From: VAZQ01 sp963785745
Lineage (GTDB): Bacteria > Pseudomonadota > Alphaproteobacteria > Rhizobiales > Xanthobacteraceae
Direction of reading: 5' to 3'
DNA length: 64,000 nt
Assembly: GCA_963785745.1 (NCBI GenBank)
Contig: CAWAWR010000027.1
Span: forward strand, 62,001-126,000
Shown: positions 33,962 through 43,175 of the stretch, in pieces
Layout of the letters: each line of letters begins with the position of its first letter
How positions within the stretch are numbered: the stretch's first letter is position 1
Translations under genes and position numbers: made by a program
The notes under the pieces: model-generated
Database searches by the model: none
The model's input: only the letters and a program-made list of their open reading frames with translations
What the model was told of the DNA's origin: nothing

Positions 33962-34816
33962 TCAGTTACGCGCGACCACCGGCGTTGGGCCCCACTTGTA
34001 GTTCAGGCCGACGCGAACGATGTGGTCGGTGACGTCTGAGCTGATCCGCGCGCCGACGGTCGGTGCCGCCGGGAACGCGACCGTGTAGTTGAACGTGCCG
34101 AGATCCAGATAGAGGTATTCGAGCTTGGCAGTCCAGTTGCCCGCGATTTGGTGTTCGATGCCCGCGCCGACGGTCCAGCCGGCATTGGTATCCTTGTCGG
34201 AGAAGCCCAGTGCGACCGGAACGCCGTTGGCGAGGGCGCTGGTCAGTACGCCACTGGCTTTCACGGAACCGAAAGCGAAGCCGCCCGTCACGTAGAGCAG
34301 AGTGCTTGGCTGCGCGAGCACGCCGACACGGCCGCGCACGGTGACGAACCACTCAAGCTTTTGTTCGAGCGAGAGCGCCGTTCCGGCAACGCCGGGCGGT
34401 GCGAAAGTCAGCCCGGGCACGCAGACGCCGCCAACGAGCGTGATGGCGCAGAGGAAATTCGTGTCGCCCTTCTGACCCGTCCACTGACCGTCCAGTTCGA
34501 TGCCGTACACCCAATTGTTGTTCTGGATGTTGAAGCCGACCTGACCGCCGCCGAGCCAGCCGTTCATGTTGAATTTCTGGCTGGTGATCGATCCGGGAGT
34601 CGGGACGATCGGCAGTCCGGTCACGGTGTTGAAGTACTCAACGTCGGTGTCCGAGCGGCCCCAGCTGTAGCCGACGTTGCCGCCGATGTAGAAGCCGTTC
34701 CAGCTCCACACCTCCACGACCGGGCGCGGCGCCTTGACCGGCATGTCCGCGGCAGTGGCTGGCTGCGCGGCAAACAGTGCGAGTGCCCCGGCGCTGGCTA
34801 CGAGAAACCTTTTCAT
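33962..34816 (-). CDS. outer-membrane beta-barrel protein (Omp25/Omp31 type)
   Basis: 284 residues with a signal peptide (FLVASAGALALFAAQPATA-AD). The mature start MPVKAPRPVVEVWSWNGFYI is typical of rhizobial Omp31-like porins: a short Pro-rich linker, then eight strands starting with WNGFYIGGNVGYSWGRS. Later strands include QVGFNIQNNNWVYGIELDG and WTVGAGIEHQIAGNWTAKLE, and the last ends in HIVRVGLNYKW. It is an abundant structural barrel of the outer membrane, possibly with haem-binding relatives. The ATG at 34816 fits the signal peptide; the longer frame to 35173 does not. GGGGC lies 9 bp upstream. Confidence 0.88.
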   Translation of the reverse strand: MKRFLVASAGALALFAAQPATAADMPVKAPRPVVEVWSWNGFYIGGNVGYSWGRSDTDVEYFNTVTGLPIVPTPGSITSQKFNMNGWLGGGQVGFNIQNNNWVYGIELDGQWTGQKGDTNFLCAITLVGGVCVPGLTFAPPGVAGTALSLEQKLEWFVTVRGRVGVLAQPSTLLYVTGGFAFGSVKASGVLTSALANGVPVALGFSDKDTNAGWTVGAGIEHQIAGNWTAKLEYLYLDLGTFNYTVAFPAAPTVGARISSDVTDHIVRVGLNYKWGPTPVVARN

Positions 34817-35211
34817 GATTTTTTGCCCCGAATGATTCGACCGGATCAAGCGACCCGATGCACGGCCGATGGCCCAATCCATCGCCGCCCCGATGTTCCG
34901 GAAGGTCATCTTTCCGGCCAAAATTGTCAAACAACCGCCGCTTTTGAACGGGCGAATTTGCGATGCTATTTGTTGGCTTAAGTATCTGCGATTATTGATA
35001 AAACTAGGCGGTGTTGCCGGAAGGCGACGCCGGGTCGGAATCGGTAGCCGGGTGGTGGAAAACCTCGGGTTCGGAGCGGAAACGTGCCTAGGGGGCGATT
35101 GCTCCATCCGGCAGGCGCCGAGCAACAAGAATGCGTCCGCACCCCGAGCCGGGAGCGGAAGATCGGGAGACAAAAGCTCCCGATCTTCGTGCCGGTGGAA
35201 TCAGACGTCCG
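34817..35211. other. gene-free stretch between the Omp31-like gene and glsB
   Basis: 395 bp without a credible gene. The part next to the Omp gene (34940-35010) is AT-rich compared with the window and probably contains its promoter. The part next to glsB holds a strong hairpin, listed separately. Confidence 0.4.
35158..35188 (-). terminator. perfect 12-bp hairpin just after glsB
   Basis: GAAGATCGGGAG (35158-35169) and CTCCCGATCTTC (35177-35188) are perfectly complementary around a 7-nt loop, 23 bp beyond the glsB stop. There is no U-tract on either side, so it is either a non-canonical terminator or an mRNA-stabilising hairpin. Confidence 0.55.
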
Positions 35212-35463
35212 CTAGCGTCGTATCAGCCCGATGATGACAAGCAGAATCACCGCGCCGATGACGGCAGCGATGATGTCACGAACAATAGTCCCGCCGAGTG
35301 AGATGCCTAGTTTTGGCAACAGCCAGCCTGCGATCACGGCGCCGATGATGCCAACGATGATGTTGCCGATCAGTCCGAAGCCGTAGCCCTTGACGATAAG
35401 ACCGGCAAGCCAGCCTGCGACTGCGCCGACGACTAGCCAAATAAGCAGAGCTTCTATTGACAT
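35212..35463 (-). CDS. GlsB/YeaQ/YmgE family stress-response membrane protein
   Basis: 83 residues with three hydrophobic helices: EALLIWLVVGAVAGWLAGLIV, FGLIGNIIVGIIGAVIAGWLL and IIAAVIGAVILLVIIGLI. The glycine-rich GYGFGLIGNIIVGIIGA segment is the family signature ('transglycosylase-associated protein'). Relatives are induced by general, acid or envelope stress in many bacteria, but the molecular role is unknown. Confidence 0.9.
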   Translation of the reverse strand: MSIEALLIWLVVGAVAGWLAGLIVKGYGFGLIGNIIVGIIGAVIAGWLLPKLGISLGGTIVRDIIAAVIGAVILLVIIGLIRR

Positions 35464-35645
35464 GACTGCCTCCCCGAATTGGGCGCGCCATCACGGGCCA
35501 GCCCCGCACGGGCATCGCCACACCGCGACCATACCGCTCGCCACGATTGCTGTCATGGGCACTGTCAGGGACATGTGTGGATACAAACCGGCGCGCCGTG
35601 CCGTTGACCGCACTGCAACATTGGCCACGCTGGACGATGCGCGGT

Positions 35646-36533
35646 CTATTGCGCGGGCGCCGGCGCGTTCTCCGCGATCGGTTTGAGACGGGCGCGCAGG
35701 ATCGCCGCGTTCAACTCGCCGCCGAACACGAAGATCGACGCGGTCAGATACAGGAACACCAGCGCGATCATCACCGAAGCGAGGCCGGCGTAGTAGCTCA
35801 CATAGACGGTGGGAAATTCAGCCAGGTAGCGGCCGAACACCATGCCGCCCGCGAGCCACAGCAACAGCGTCGCGACGATGCCCGGCGCGATCTCAGAAAA
35901 TTTGCGGCGGCCGGACGGAAGCCATTTATGCGCGACGAACAGTGCGATGATCAGCGCCGCGCTCGCCACCGCGTAGCGCGCGACTGTGATGTCCCACTCG
36001 AACTGCGCCAGCGCCGGCGCAAACCGGCTTGCGGTCGTGAACAACAACGGACCGAGCACGATCAGGAACGCCATGGCGAGAAGCGCGATCGCGGCGATGA
36101 GCACATAGCCGATCGACTCCAGGCGCAGCAGGAACCAGTAGCGCATTTCGGTCATGCCGTAGGCGCGATTGAGCCCGATGCGCAGGCTCTCGATGCCGCT
36201 CGACGCGAAAAAGATCGCGAGCGCGACGCTGATGGTCAGGAGATCGCCGCGGGTCGTGGTCAGGACCGCATGAACTTCCTTCGCGATCGGCTTTGCGACT
36301 TCCTCCGGCCAGGTGTCGAGCAGAAGGCGAGCAACTTCGTCGGCCAGCTCGATCGAGCCGAAAAACGACGCCGCCAGCGACGTCACCAGGATCAGGAACG
36401 GAAACAGCGCCAGCAAGATGGACAGTGCGATATGGCTCGCGATCGCCCAGCCGTCGGCCGTGCTGAAATGGTCATAGGCGTCCACCACAACGCGGACGCA
36501 CAGGCGCAGGATGTGCCAGAGCTGCATCGCCAT
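35646..36533 (-). CDS. YihY/virulence factor BrkB family membrane protein
   Basis: 295 residues with six membrane helices. The N-terminal cytoplasmic helix (DHFSTADGWAIASHIALSILLALFPFL) is the family signature. Later helices include VLIAAIALLAMAFLIVLGPLL and IVATLLLWLAGGMVFGRYLAEF, and the conserved VSYYAGLASVMIALVFLYLTASIFVFGGELNAA is represented by YYAGLASVMIALVFLYL and FGGELNAAI. Once annotated as ribonuclease BN, a role no longer accepted. Function unknown. Confidence 0.88.
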   Translation of the reverse strand: MAMQLWHILRLCVRVVVDAYDHFSTADGWAIASHIALSILLALFPFLILVTSLAASFFGSIELADEVARLLLDTWPEEVAKPIAKEVHAVLTTTRGDLLTISVALAIFFASSGIESLRIGLNRAYGMTEMRYWFLLRLESIGYVLIAAIALLAMAFLIVLGPLLFTTASRFAPALAQFEWDITVARYAVASAALIIALFVAHKWLPSGRRKFSEIAPGIVATLLLWLAGGMVFGRYLAEFPTVYVSYYAGLASVMIALVFLYLTASIFVFGGELNAAILRARLKPIAENAPAPAQ

Positions 36534-36548
36534 CGTCTGATATTGCCA

Positions 36549-36590
36549 TATCAGCCATAGGCGCGTTTAGGCGCGGCTTCAACGCGCTCA
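36549..36590. repeat. copy of the AGCCATA-GCGCGTTTA-GCGCG repeat segment
   Basis: About 36 bp starting at 36551 (AGCCATAGGCGCGTTTAGGC and onward to CTTCAACGCGCT) matches 25385-25420 with three mismatches. It lies between the YihY gene and the first chemoreceptor gene. It looks like a fragment of the larger palindromic repeat at 25.4 kb. Confidence 0.6.
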
Positions 36591-36625
36591 TAAGCGCGTC
36601 GCAGACAGGCCGGCGCGCGCCAAGG

Positions 36626-38621
36626 TTACGCGGCCTGGACGTCCGAGAGGAATTGCCTGACCTGGGTGTTGAGGCGCTCGGCCTCGGTCGAGAGGGCGTC
36701 GGCGAGGTCCTTGACGTTGGCGGCGGTGCCGCGCGCCTCGGTGGACGCGCCGGCAACCCGGCTCATGGCCTCGGCGCCGCCGCGCGCCTCGGCCGAGGCG
36801 CGATTGACGCCTTCGGTGATCTCCGCGACCGCGCGGTTCTGCTCCTCGACGGTGACCGCGACGGTGGATGCAATCGCCGAGATCTCGTCGATGATGCCGT
36901 TGACCTGCTCGATCGCCTCGGCGGCGTCGGCGACCGCCGACTGGATGGCGCCGACCTGGCCGGCAATCTCCTCGGTGGCCTTGGCGGTCTGCCCGGCCAA
37001 CGACTTCACCTCGGAAGCGACCACCGCGAAGCCGCGGCCGGCCTCGCCGGCGCGCGCCGCCTCGATGGTGGCGTTGAGCGCCAGCAGGTTGGTCTGTCCG
37101 GCGATCGCCTGGATCAGTCCGACCACTTCGCCGATGCGGGTGGCGGCGTCGCCGAGCTTCGACATGGTGCCGACGGTGCGGCGGGCCTCGCTGACCGCGC
37201 GCGAGGCGACTTCGGTGGAGCGATGGGCCTGGCCGGCGATCTCGCCGATCGAGGCGGCAAGCTCCTCGACCGAGGAGGCGGCAGCGGTGACGTTGCCGGA
37301 GGCGCTGCCGACCCGGGTCTCGGCGGTGCGGGCCTCGGCGGAGACGGTGTCGGCGGCGTCGTTGAGCTGCGTGGAGGTGCTCTCCAGCCGCTCGGCGGCC
37401 TCGCGCACGCGCGAGAGCGCCTGGTCGACCGAGGTCTCGAAGCGGGTGATGGTGGCGGCGATCACCTCGCCGCGGTTCTCGCGCTGCGCGGTTGGCGGCG
37501 GCCTGGCTCTCGGCCAGCCGCTCGCGCTCGATCATGGTGTCGCGGAACACGATGACGGTGCGCGCCATGGCGCCGAGCTCGTCCTTGGCCTTGGTCGCCG
37601 GGATGTACGCGGAAGTATCGCCGGCGGCGAGCCGGGTCATCGCCTGCGCCAGACCGTCGAGCGGCCGTGTGATGCTGCGTCCGATCAGCCAGCTGAACGC
37701 AAGCCCGATCAGCACCGCGCCAAATCCGACAAGAATGATGAGCAGGCGCGTATGCCCCTGCGATTCGGAAAGCGCCGCGGTCGCCGCGCCGGTGCGATCC
37801 TGGGCCGTGGCGAGGATGGCGTGCGCCTGCGGAATGAGCTGCTGGCTGGTGTCGGCGATTTCCTTGAGCGATCGCTGGATGTTCTGATTGTAGCGATTCC
37901 ACTGCGCCAGCGTCGACGCGTAGTCCTGCACGCGCCGTGCAAGCTGCTGCTTCAATTCGGCTTCGAGCGGCAGCCCGCGCAGGATCGTTTCGAACTCGCG
38001 GAACTCCTTGAAGAACTGTTCCCAGGTGGCGCTGGATTGATTGAGCCGATACTGCGCCTCCTGGCGGCGCATGGTGACGAGCGACAGCAGGAGCTTCTGC
38101 CGATCCGCCTGGGTGATCCAGGTCATGCCGTCGTTGATGGCCTGTTCGATTCCGGCGGCTGCTTCATCGAGCCGCTTCCTGGTTCCCTGGTCCTCGGAGA
38201 AACCCAGCTCCGCCTGCTCGTCGGCGAGATATCCGAAGGCGAGCTTGAGCTCTCCGAGCTTCTGGCGAACGCGGTTGATGTCCTCCTCGTTGAGAGCGCC
38301 GGTCGCGGCGGCGATTTTTTCGAAGTTCGAGGATGCGAGGGCATGGTTTGCTTCGAAATTTCTAACCAGCTCGCCGGACGGCAGCGCAACGAAGTCGGTC
38401 GCGGCGAATTGCATGGACACCAGTGCGATCTTGAATTCGCGGCTTGCGTCGGAAAGCGTCGATGCCGCCTCGACATTGTCGAATGCGTTGGTCACGTCCT
38501 TCTGTCCGGTGGTGAACGATGCACCGTTGGCAAGAAAACCAAGAACCGGGATCAGCGCGATGCCGGCGATGCGGGTCCGGACCGAGAGCGATTGAATGGC
38601 TCTTGTCAGTGACTTGATCAT
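36626..38621 (-). pseudogene. methyl-accepting chemotaxis protein, frameshifted near 37484-37494
   Basis: A chemoreceptor of about 665 residues if the frame is restored. The N-terminal frame from the ATG at 38621 has a first membrane helix (IAGIALIPVLGFLANGASF), a helical periplasmic sensor of about 270 residues, a second helix (ILVGFGAVLIGLAFSWLIG) and a HAMP domain (SITRPLDGLAQAMTRLAAGD). The signalling domain continues in another frame from about 37490 to 36626 and includes the conserved hairpin tip GEVVGLIQAIAGQTNLLALN. The neighbouring receptor reads TTCTCGCGCTCGCGGCTGG where this one has GCGCTGCGCGGTTGG, one base longer. Without that base the protein is intact. There is no C-terminal CheR-binding pentapeptide. 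Confidence 0.82.
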
Positions 38622-38649
38622 GATTTTTTTCTCAATGATGAGATCGCGC

Positions 38650-40665
38650 TCATGCTGCTTGGACGTCCGAGAGGAATTGCCTGACCTGGGTGTTGAGGCG
38701 CTCGGCCTCGGTCGAGAGGGCGTCGGCGAGGTCCTTGACGTTGGTGGCGGTGCCGCGCGCCTCGGTGGACGCGCCGGCAACCCGGCTCATGGCCTCGGCG
38801 CCGCCGCGCGCCTCGGCCGAGGCGCGATTGACGCCCTCGGTGATCTCCGCGACCGCGCGGTTCTGCTCCTCGACGGTGACCGCGACGGTGGAGGCGATCG
38901 CCGAGATTTCGTCGATGATGACGTTGACCTGCTCGATCGCCTCGGCGGCATCGGCGACCGCCGACTGGATGGCGCCGACCTGGCCGGCGATTTCCTCGGT
39001 GGCCTTGGCGGTCTGTCCGGCCAACGACTTCACCTCGGAGGCGACCACCGCGAAGCCGCGGCCGGTCTCGCCGGCGCGGGCGGCCTCGATGGTGGCGTTG
39101 AGCGCCAAGAGATTGGTCTGTCCGGCGATCGCCTGGATCAGTCCGACCACCTCGCCGATGCGGGTGGCGGCGTCGCCGAGCTTCGACATGGTGCCGACGG
39201 TGCGGCGGGCTTCGCTGACCGCGCGCGAGGCGACTTCGGTGGAGCGATGGGCCTGGCCGGCGATCTCGCCGATCGAGGCCGCAAGCTCCTCGACCGAGGA
39301 AGCGGCAGCGGTGACGTTGCCGGAGGCGCTGCCGACCCGGGTCTCGGCGGTGCGGGCCTCGGCGGAGACGGTGTCGGCGGCGTCGTTGAGCGCGGTGGAG
39401 GTGCTCTCCAGCCGCTCGGCGGCCTCGCGCACGCGCGAGAGCGCCTGGTCGACCGAGGTCTCGAAGCGGGCGATGGTGGCGGCGATCACCTCGCCGCGGT
39501 TCTCGCGCTCGCGGCTGGCGGCGGCCTGGCTCTCGGCCAGCCGCTCGCGCTCGATCATGGTGTCGCGGAACACGATGACGGTGCGCGCCACCGCGCCGAA
39601 CTCGTCCCTGGCCTTGGTCTTCGGGATGCGTGTGGAAGTATCGCCGGCGGCGAGCTGCGTCATCGTGTGCGCCAGACCGTCGAGCGGTCGTGTGACGCTG
39701 CGCCCGATCAGCCAGCTGAACGCAAGCCCGATCAGCACCGCGCCAAATCCGACAAGAATGATGACCATGCGCGTCCATGCCTGCGACGCCGCGAGCATGG
39801 TCGCTGCCTCATCCGCGCGGGTGCGGGCCGAGGCGATGATCCTGTCGGCGTCGGGCAACATCTGCTCGCTCGACGAGTCGATGCTCACGACCCAGGGGCG
39901 TACGCTCGATGCCGCGAGCGCCCAATCCGAGAACGTGCTGACGTACGTTTGAACCTGCTGACTGAGCTGCTGCTTGGCGTCTGCAAGGCCCTCCGTCGCA
40001 TCAAACGCGTTGTTGAACTCGAGAAATTCATCAGCGAAGCGCTGGCGGAAATTTTCGTCCCGTGTGTTTCGAAACTGTGCTTCGTTGAGGCGCATGGTCG
40101 CCAGCGAGATCAGCAGCCGTTGAAAGTCTGTCTCCGACAGTGCCGCAAGATTCTCCACGATCATCAGTTCGGCGGCGCGGCCGGCTGCAACGAGCTTTTG
40201 ACGCAGCCCTTCGTTCTCGGAAAATCCGACCAATTCCTGCGTGCGAATGAGGCCGCTGAAGCTTTCCTTCAGGGCGGCGACCTTGATCTGCATCTCCGCG
40301 ATCTCGCCCTTCTGGGCAACGACGCTGGTGGCAGCCATCGTATCGAGGAACCGGGCCGCGTTGTCATGAGCGACAGCGAACGCGGTCACGTCGTCGTAGG
40401 AGGGATGGGCGGCAAATTCCCTGGCGCTCATCCGCATGGCGGTCAGCGCCATCTTGAATTCGCGGCTTGCCTCGGCGACCTCGGCGGACTCGTGGGCGCT
40501 GCGGAACGCGGCCTCGATTTCCGAATGCGCCGTCATGAACGCGGCGCCGTTGGCGAGGAATCCAATAACTGGAATCATCGCGATGATGACAATGCGCGTT
40601 CGGACCGTGACCCGCGAAACGAGGTGCGCCGGCGAGAATTTGCTTATCGGCAGCGTCACGCGCAT
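38650..40665 (-). CDS. methyl-accepting chemotaxis protein
   Basis: A transmembrane chemoreceptor of about 671 residues. First helix IVIIAMIPVIGFLANGAAF; periplasmic helical sensor at about 45-300 with no recognised ligand motif; second helix VIILVGFGAVLIGLAFSWLIG; HAMP; then the methylation and signalling helices ending RQFLSDVQAA. The hairpin tip contains GLIQAIAGQTNLLALNATIE. Its stop lies 28 bp upstream of the next receptor's ATG, so the two form a tandem pair. From HAMP to the stop the two are nearly identical in DNA, while the sensor domains differ. The start at 40665 (MRVTLPISKF) is preferred to 40743, with weak ribosome-binding evidence for either. No che genes are nearby. Confidence 0.88.
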   Translation of the reverse strand: MRVTLPISKFSPAHLVSRVTVRTRIVIIAMIPVIGFLANGAAFMTAHSEIEAAFRSAHESAEVAEASREFKMALTAMRMSAREFAAHPSYDDVTAFAVAHDNAARFLDTMAATSVVAQKGEIAEMQIKVAALKESFSGLIRTQELVGFSENEGLRQKLVAAGRAAELMIVENLAALSETDFQRLLISLATMRLNEAQFRNTRDENFRQRFADEFLEFNNAFDATEGLADAKQQLSQQVQTYVSTFSDWALAASSVRPWVVSIDSSSEQMLPDADRIIASARTRADEAATMLAASQAWTRMVIILVGFGAVLIGLAFSWLIGRSVTRPLDGLAHTMTQLAAGDTSTRIPKTKARDEFGAVARTVIVFRDTMIERERLAESQAAASRERENRGEVIAATIARFETSVDQALSRVREAAERLESTSTALNDAADTVSAEARTAETRVGSASGNVTAAASSVEELAASIGEIAGQAHRSTEVASRAVSEARRTVGTMSKLGDAATRIGEVVGLIQAIAGQTNLLALNATIEAARAGETGRGFAVVASEVKSLAGQTAKATEEIAGQVGAIQSAVADAAEAIEQVNVIIDEISAIASTVAVTVEEQNRAVAEITEGVNRASAEARGGAEAMSRVAGASTEARGTATNVKDLADALSTEAERLNTQVRQFLSDVQAA

Positions 40666-40920
40666 TGCAATCGTCAGGCGTCGTCCGTTGGGTCTGGCCG
40701 GCGCCCGATGCCAGCCGCAAGTCGGCACAAAGAAGGGCAGCAAACATCCAAATGGTTAATAAAGGTGCAAAAACCTGATAAGGCGCGGTAAAATAAAGGA
40801 AATCTCCGAAGTATTTCACGGGCGTCGCCGGTAGAATGGTGATGCATCATGAGGCGTTGGCGGGCCTTTGACGGTCAACATCCGGACCGGCGAGGGAGCG
40901 CGCCCGCGGAGGATCTAAAG

Positions 40921-42597
40921 ATGCTGCAGCAGGCGGCCCGCCGAGATGCCGGGCTCAAACTCCTCGCCCTTGCCCGCGAGGCAAACCTCGCCGCAGAGGC
41001 GATCCTGCGGGACGCCACCGCCGCGGTGCGGGCACGGGTGCGAGTCGAGACCCACACGGTCGAGCGGCTGTTCGACCGCGAGCAGCGCGCCACCCATGGC
41101 CTCGCCTGGCTCGCGACCTATGTCGAAGGCATCCGCCAGGTGACCGCCTTTGCCGAGCACGCCCATGATGCCGGCTCGCTCAGCGAGATCGAGGAGCTCC
41201 TGGTCCAGATCGGCATCGGCGAATTCCTGTCGCAAATTCAGGGCGGCATTCCCATGAGCCAGGGCGAGATGGTTCGCCCCGCCGATCTCGGACTGACCGT
41301 AGCCGCAGTGGCGGCGCGCCTCGCCGGTCCGCTCGAGGGCCTGATCGCGTCCGGCAACGAACAGCGCCGCGCGCGGCTCGTGACCTTGCTGCGCGAGGTC
41401 AACGACCTCACCGTCGGCGGCCCCGGCGCCGACGACGAGCTCGCCTCGATCCGCGAAGAGGTGCGCAAGTTCACCGAAAGCGAAGTGATCCCGCGCGCGC
41501 ACGCCTGGCATCTCGCCAACGAAGCCATTCCGCTCGGCGTCGTCGCGCAGATGTCGGAGCTTGGCGTGTTCGGCCTCACCATTGCCGAGAACTACGGCGG
41601 CATGGGATTGGGCAAGGAGGCGATGTGCGTCGTCACCGAGGAATTGTCGCGCGGCTACATCGGCGTCGGCTCGCTCGGCACCCGCTCGGAGATCGCGGCC
41701 GAATTGATCGCGGCCGGCGGCACCGAGGAGCAGAAACGCATCTGGCTTCCGAAAATCGCGTCCGGCGCGGTGCTGCCGACGGCGGTCTTCACCGAGCCCG
41801 ACATCGGCTCCGACATCGCGTCGGTCAAGACGCGCGCGACCCGTCATGGTGGAGACGTCTACCGCATTCACGGCAACAAGACCTGGATCACCCATGCGGC
41901 GCGCGCCGATCTCATGGTGCTCCTCGTGCGCACCAACCCGGCGGAACGCGGCTACCAGGGGCTCTCGCTGCTGCTCGCGGAGAAGCCGCGCGGAAGCGAC
42001 GCCGATCCGTTTCCGGCCGCCGGCATGTCCGGCACCGAGATCGAGGTGCTCGGCTATCGCGGGATGAAGGAATACGAGCTTGCCTTCGACGGCTTCCAGG
42101 TGCCGGCCGCGAACCTGCTCGGCGGCGTCGAGGGGCGCGGCTTCAAGCAGCTGATGCAAAGTTTTGAGGCGGCGCGCATCCAGACCGCGGCGCGCGCCGT
42201 CGGCGTCGCTCAGGCCGCGCTCGAGGCGGCGCATCAATATGCCCGCGAGCGCAAGCAATTCGGCGAGCCGATCGTCAATTTCCCGCGCGTCGCCGACAAG
42301 CTCGCGATGATGGCGGCGGAAATCCTGATCGCGCGCCAGCTCACCTATTTCGCGGCCCGCCGCAAGGATTCCGGCAACCGCTGCGATCTCGAGGCGGGTA
42401 TGGCGAAGTTGCTTGCAGCGCGCGTGGCCTGGTCGGCCGCCGACAACGCGGTGCAAATTCACGGCGGCAACGGTTTCGCGCTCGAATTCCCGGTGTCGCG
42501 GCTCCTGTGCGACGCGCGCATCCTGTCGATCTTCGAGGGCGCCGCGGAAATCCAGGCCAACGTCATCGCGCGCCGACTGCTGGATGATGCGTCATGA
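40921..42597 (+). CDS. mcd: probable (2S)-methylsuccinyl-CoA dehydrogenase (acyl-CoA dehydrogenase with N-terminal extension)
   Basis: A 558-residue flavoprotein. A helical N-terminal extension of about 150 residues (THGLAWLATYVEGIRQVTAF, LLVQIGIGEFLSQIQGGIPM) precedes a full acyl-CoA dehydrogenase: FGLTIAENYGGMGLGKEAM, TAVFTEPDIGSDIASVKT, the catalytic-region KYELAF-type strand and QIHGGNGFALEFPVSRLLCD. This length and extension are characteristic of Mcd, which oxidises methylsuccinyl-CoA to mesaconyl-CoA in the ethylmalonyl-CoA pathway for C2 assimilation. The start at 40921 has GGAGG 8 bp upstream and gives the expected length; 40849 is the alternative. Ccr, Ecm and Mch genes are not nearby, so the assignment rests on domain architecture. 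Confidence 0.75.
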   Translation: MLQQAARRDAGLKLLALAREANLAAEAILRDATAAVRARVRVETHTVERLFDREQRATHGLAWLATYVEGIRQVTAFAEHAHDAGSLSEIEELLVQIGIGEFLSQIQGGIPMSQGEMVRPADLGLTVAAVAARLAGPLEGLIASGNEQRRARLVTLLREVNDLTVGGPGADDELASIREEVRKFTESEVIPRAHAWHLANEAIPLGVVAQMSELGVFGLTIAENYGGMGLGKEAMCVVTEELSRGYIGVGSLGTRSEIAAELIAAGGTEEQKRIWLPKIASGAVLPTAVFTEPDIGSDIASVKTRATRHGGDVYRIHGNKTWITHAARADLMVLLVRTNPAERGYQGLSLLLAEKPRGSDADPFPAAGMSGTEIEVLGYRGMKEYELAFDGFQVPAANLLGGVEGRGFKQLMQSFEAARIQTAARAVGVAQAALEAAHQYARERKQFGEPIVNFPRVADKLAMMAAEILIARQLTYFAARRKDSGNRCDLEAGMAKLLAARVAWSAADNAVQIHGGNGFALEFPVSRLLCDARILSIFEGAAEIQANVIARRLLDDAS

Positions 42598-42724
42598 CCG
42601 TGCGCCGCCGCAGATGGCTGCAACAAATCCGCAGCTGCGGCGTTGGCCCAGCGGAATTGGCCAAATGACAAGACGCACCTGCCGCGCCGTTGTAACATTC
42701 GTTTTTCCGACAAAGAGGTCATAA

Positions 42725-43171
42725 ATGTCCAAGTTGAAGATTCGCCAGGGCGATTGGGTGATCGTGTGCGACGGCAGGAAGGCGCTCGTGCTCGAGAACG
42801 CTGGCGACGAGAAATTCCTCAATCTCAAGACGAGAGAGGTCTTCGATCACCCGGATCAGAAGACGAGCGAGCTCGGCACCGATGCGCCTGGCCGATCGTT
42901 CAGCTCGGTCGGCCACGGACGCAGCGCCGTGGAGCAGACCGATTGGCACGCCCAGGAAGAGGAGCGCTTCCTGCAAACGCTGGCCGGACATCTCGACGCC
43001 GAATTGAAGGCCGGTCGCGCGAAGTCAATTGTCATCGTCGCGCCGCCGCGCGCGCTCGGCGTGTTGCGCCCGGCTTATTCGCACGACCTGCGCAAGGCGT
43101 TGCAAGCCGAGATCGACAAGGACCTCGTGTCGATGCCGCTGCATGAAATCGAGAAGCACTTAGCGGCGTAG
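42725..43171 (+). CDS. host attachment family protein
   Basis: 148 residues matching the 'protein required for attachment to host cells' family, a release-factor-like fold. Landmarks are WVIVCDGRKALVLENAG, SSVGHGRSAVEQTDWHAQEEERFLQTLA, and IVIVAPPRALGVLRPAYS. The family was named from an Agrobacterium attachment locus but is widespread in non-symbionts, so a host role should not be assumed. Convergent with the amidohydrolase gene, 4 bp apart. Confidence 0.85.
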   Translation: MSKLKIRQGDWVIVCDGRKALVLENAGDEKFLNLKTREVFDHPDQKTSELGTDAPGRSFSSVGHGRSAVEQTDWHAQEEERFLQTLAGHLDAELKAGRAKSIVIVAPPRALGVLRPAYSHDLRKALQAEIDKDLVSMPLHEIEKHLAA

Positions 43172-43175
43172 TAGC

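Noticed and set aside
38596..40791. 731-codon plus-strand frame over the second chemoreceptor
   Set aside because: It is antisense to a complete, well-recognised chemoreceptor. The Gly/Asp/Leu-rich translation is the usual mirror of Ala-rich helices.
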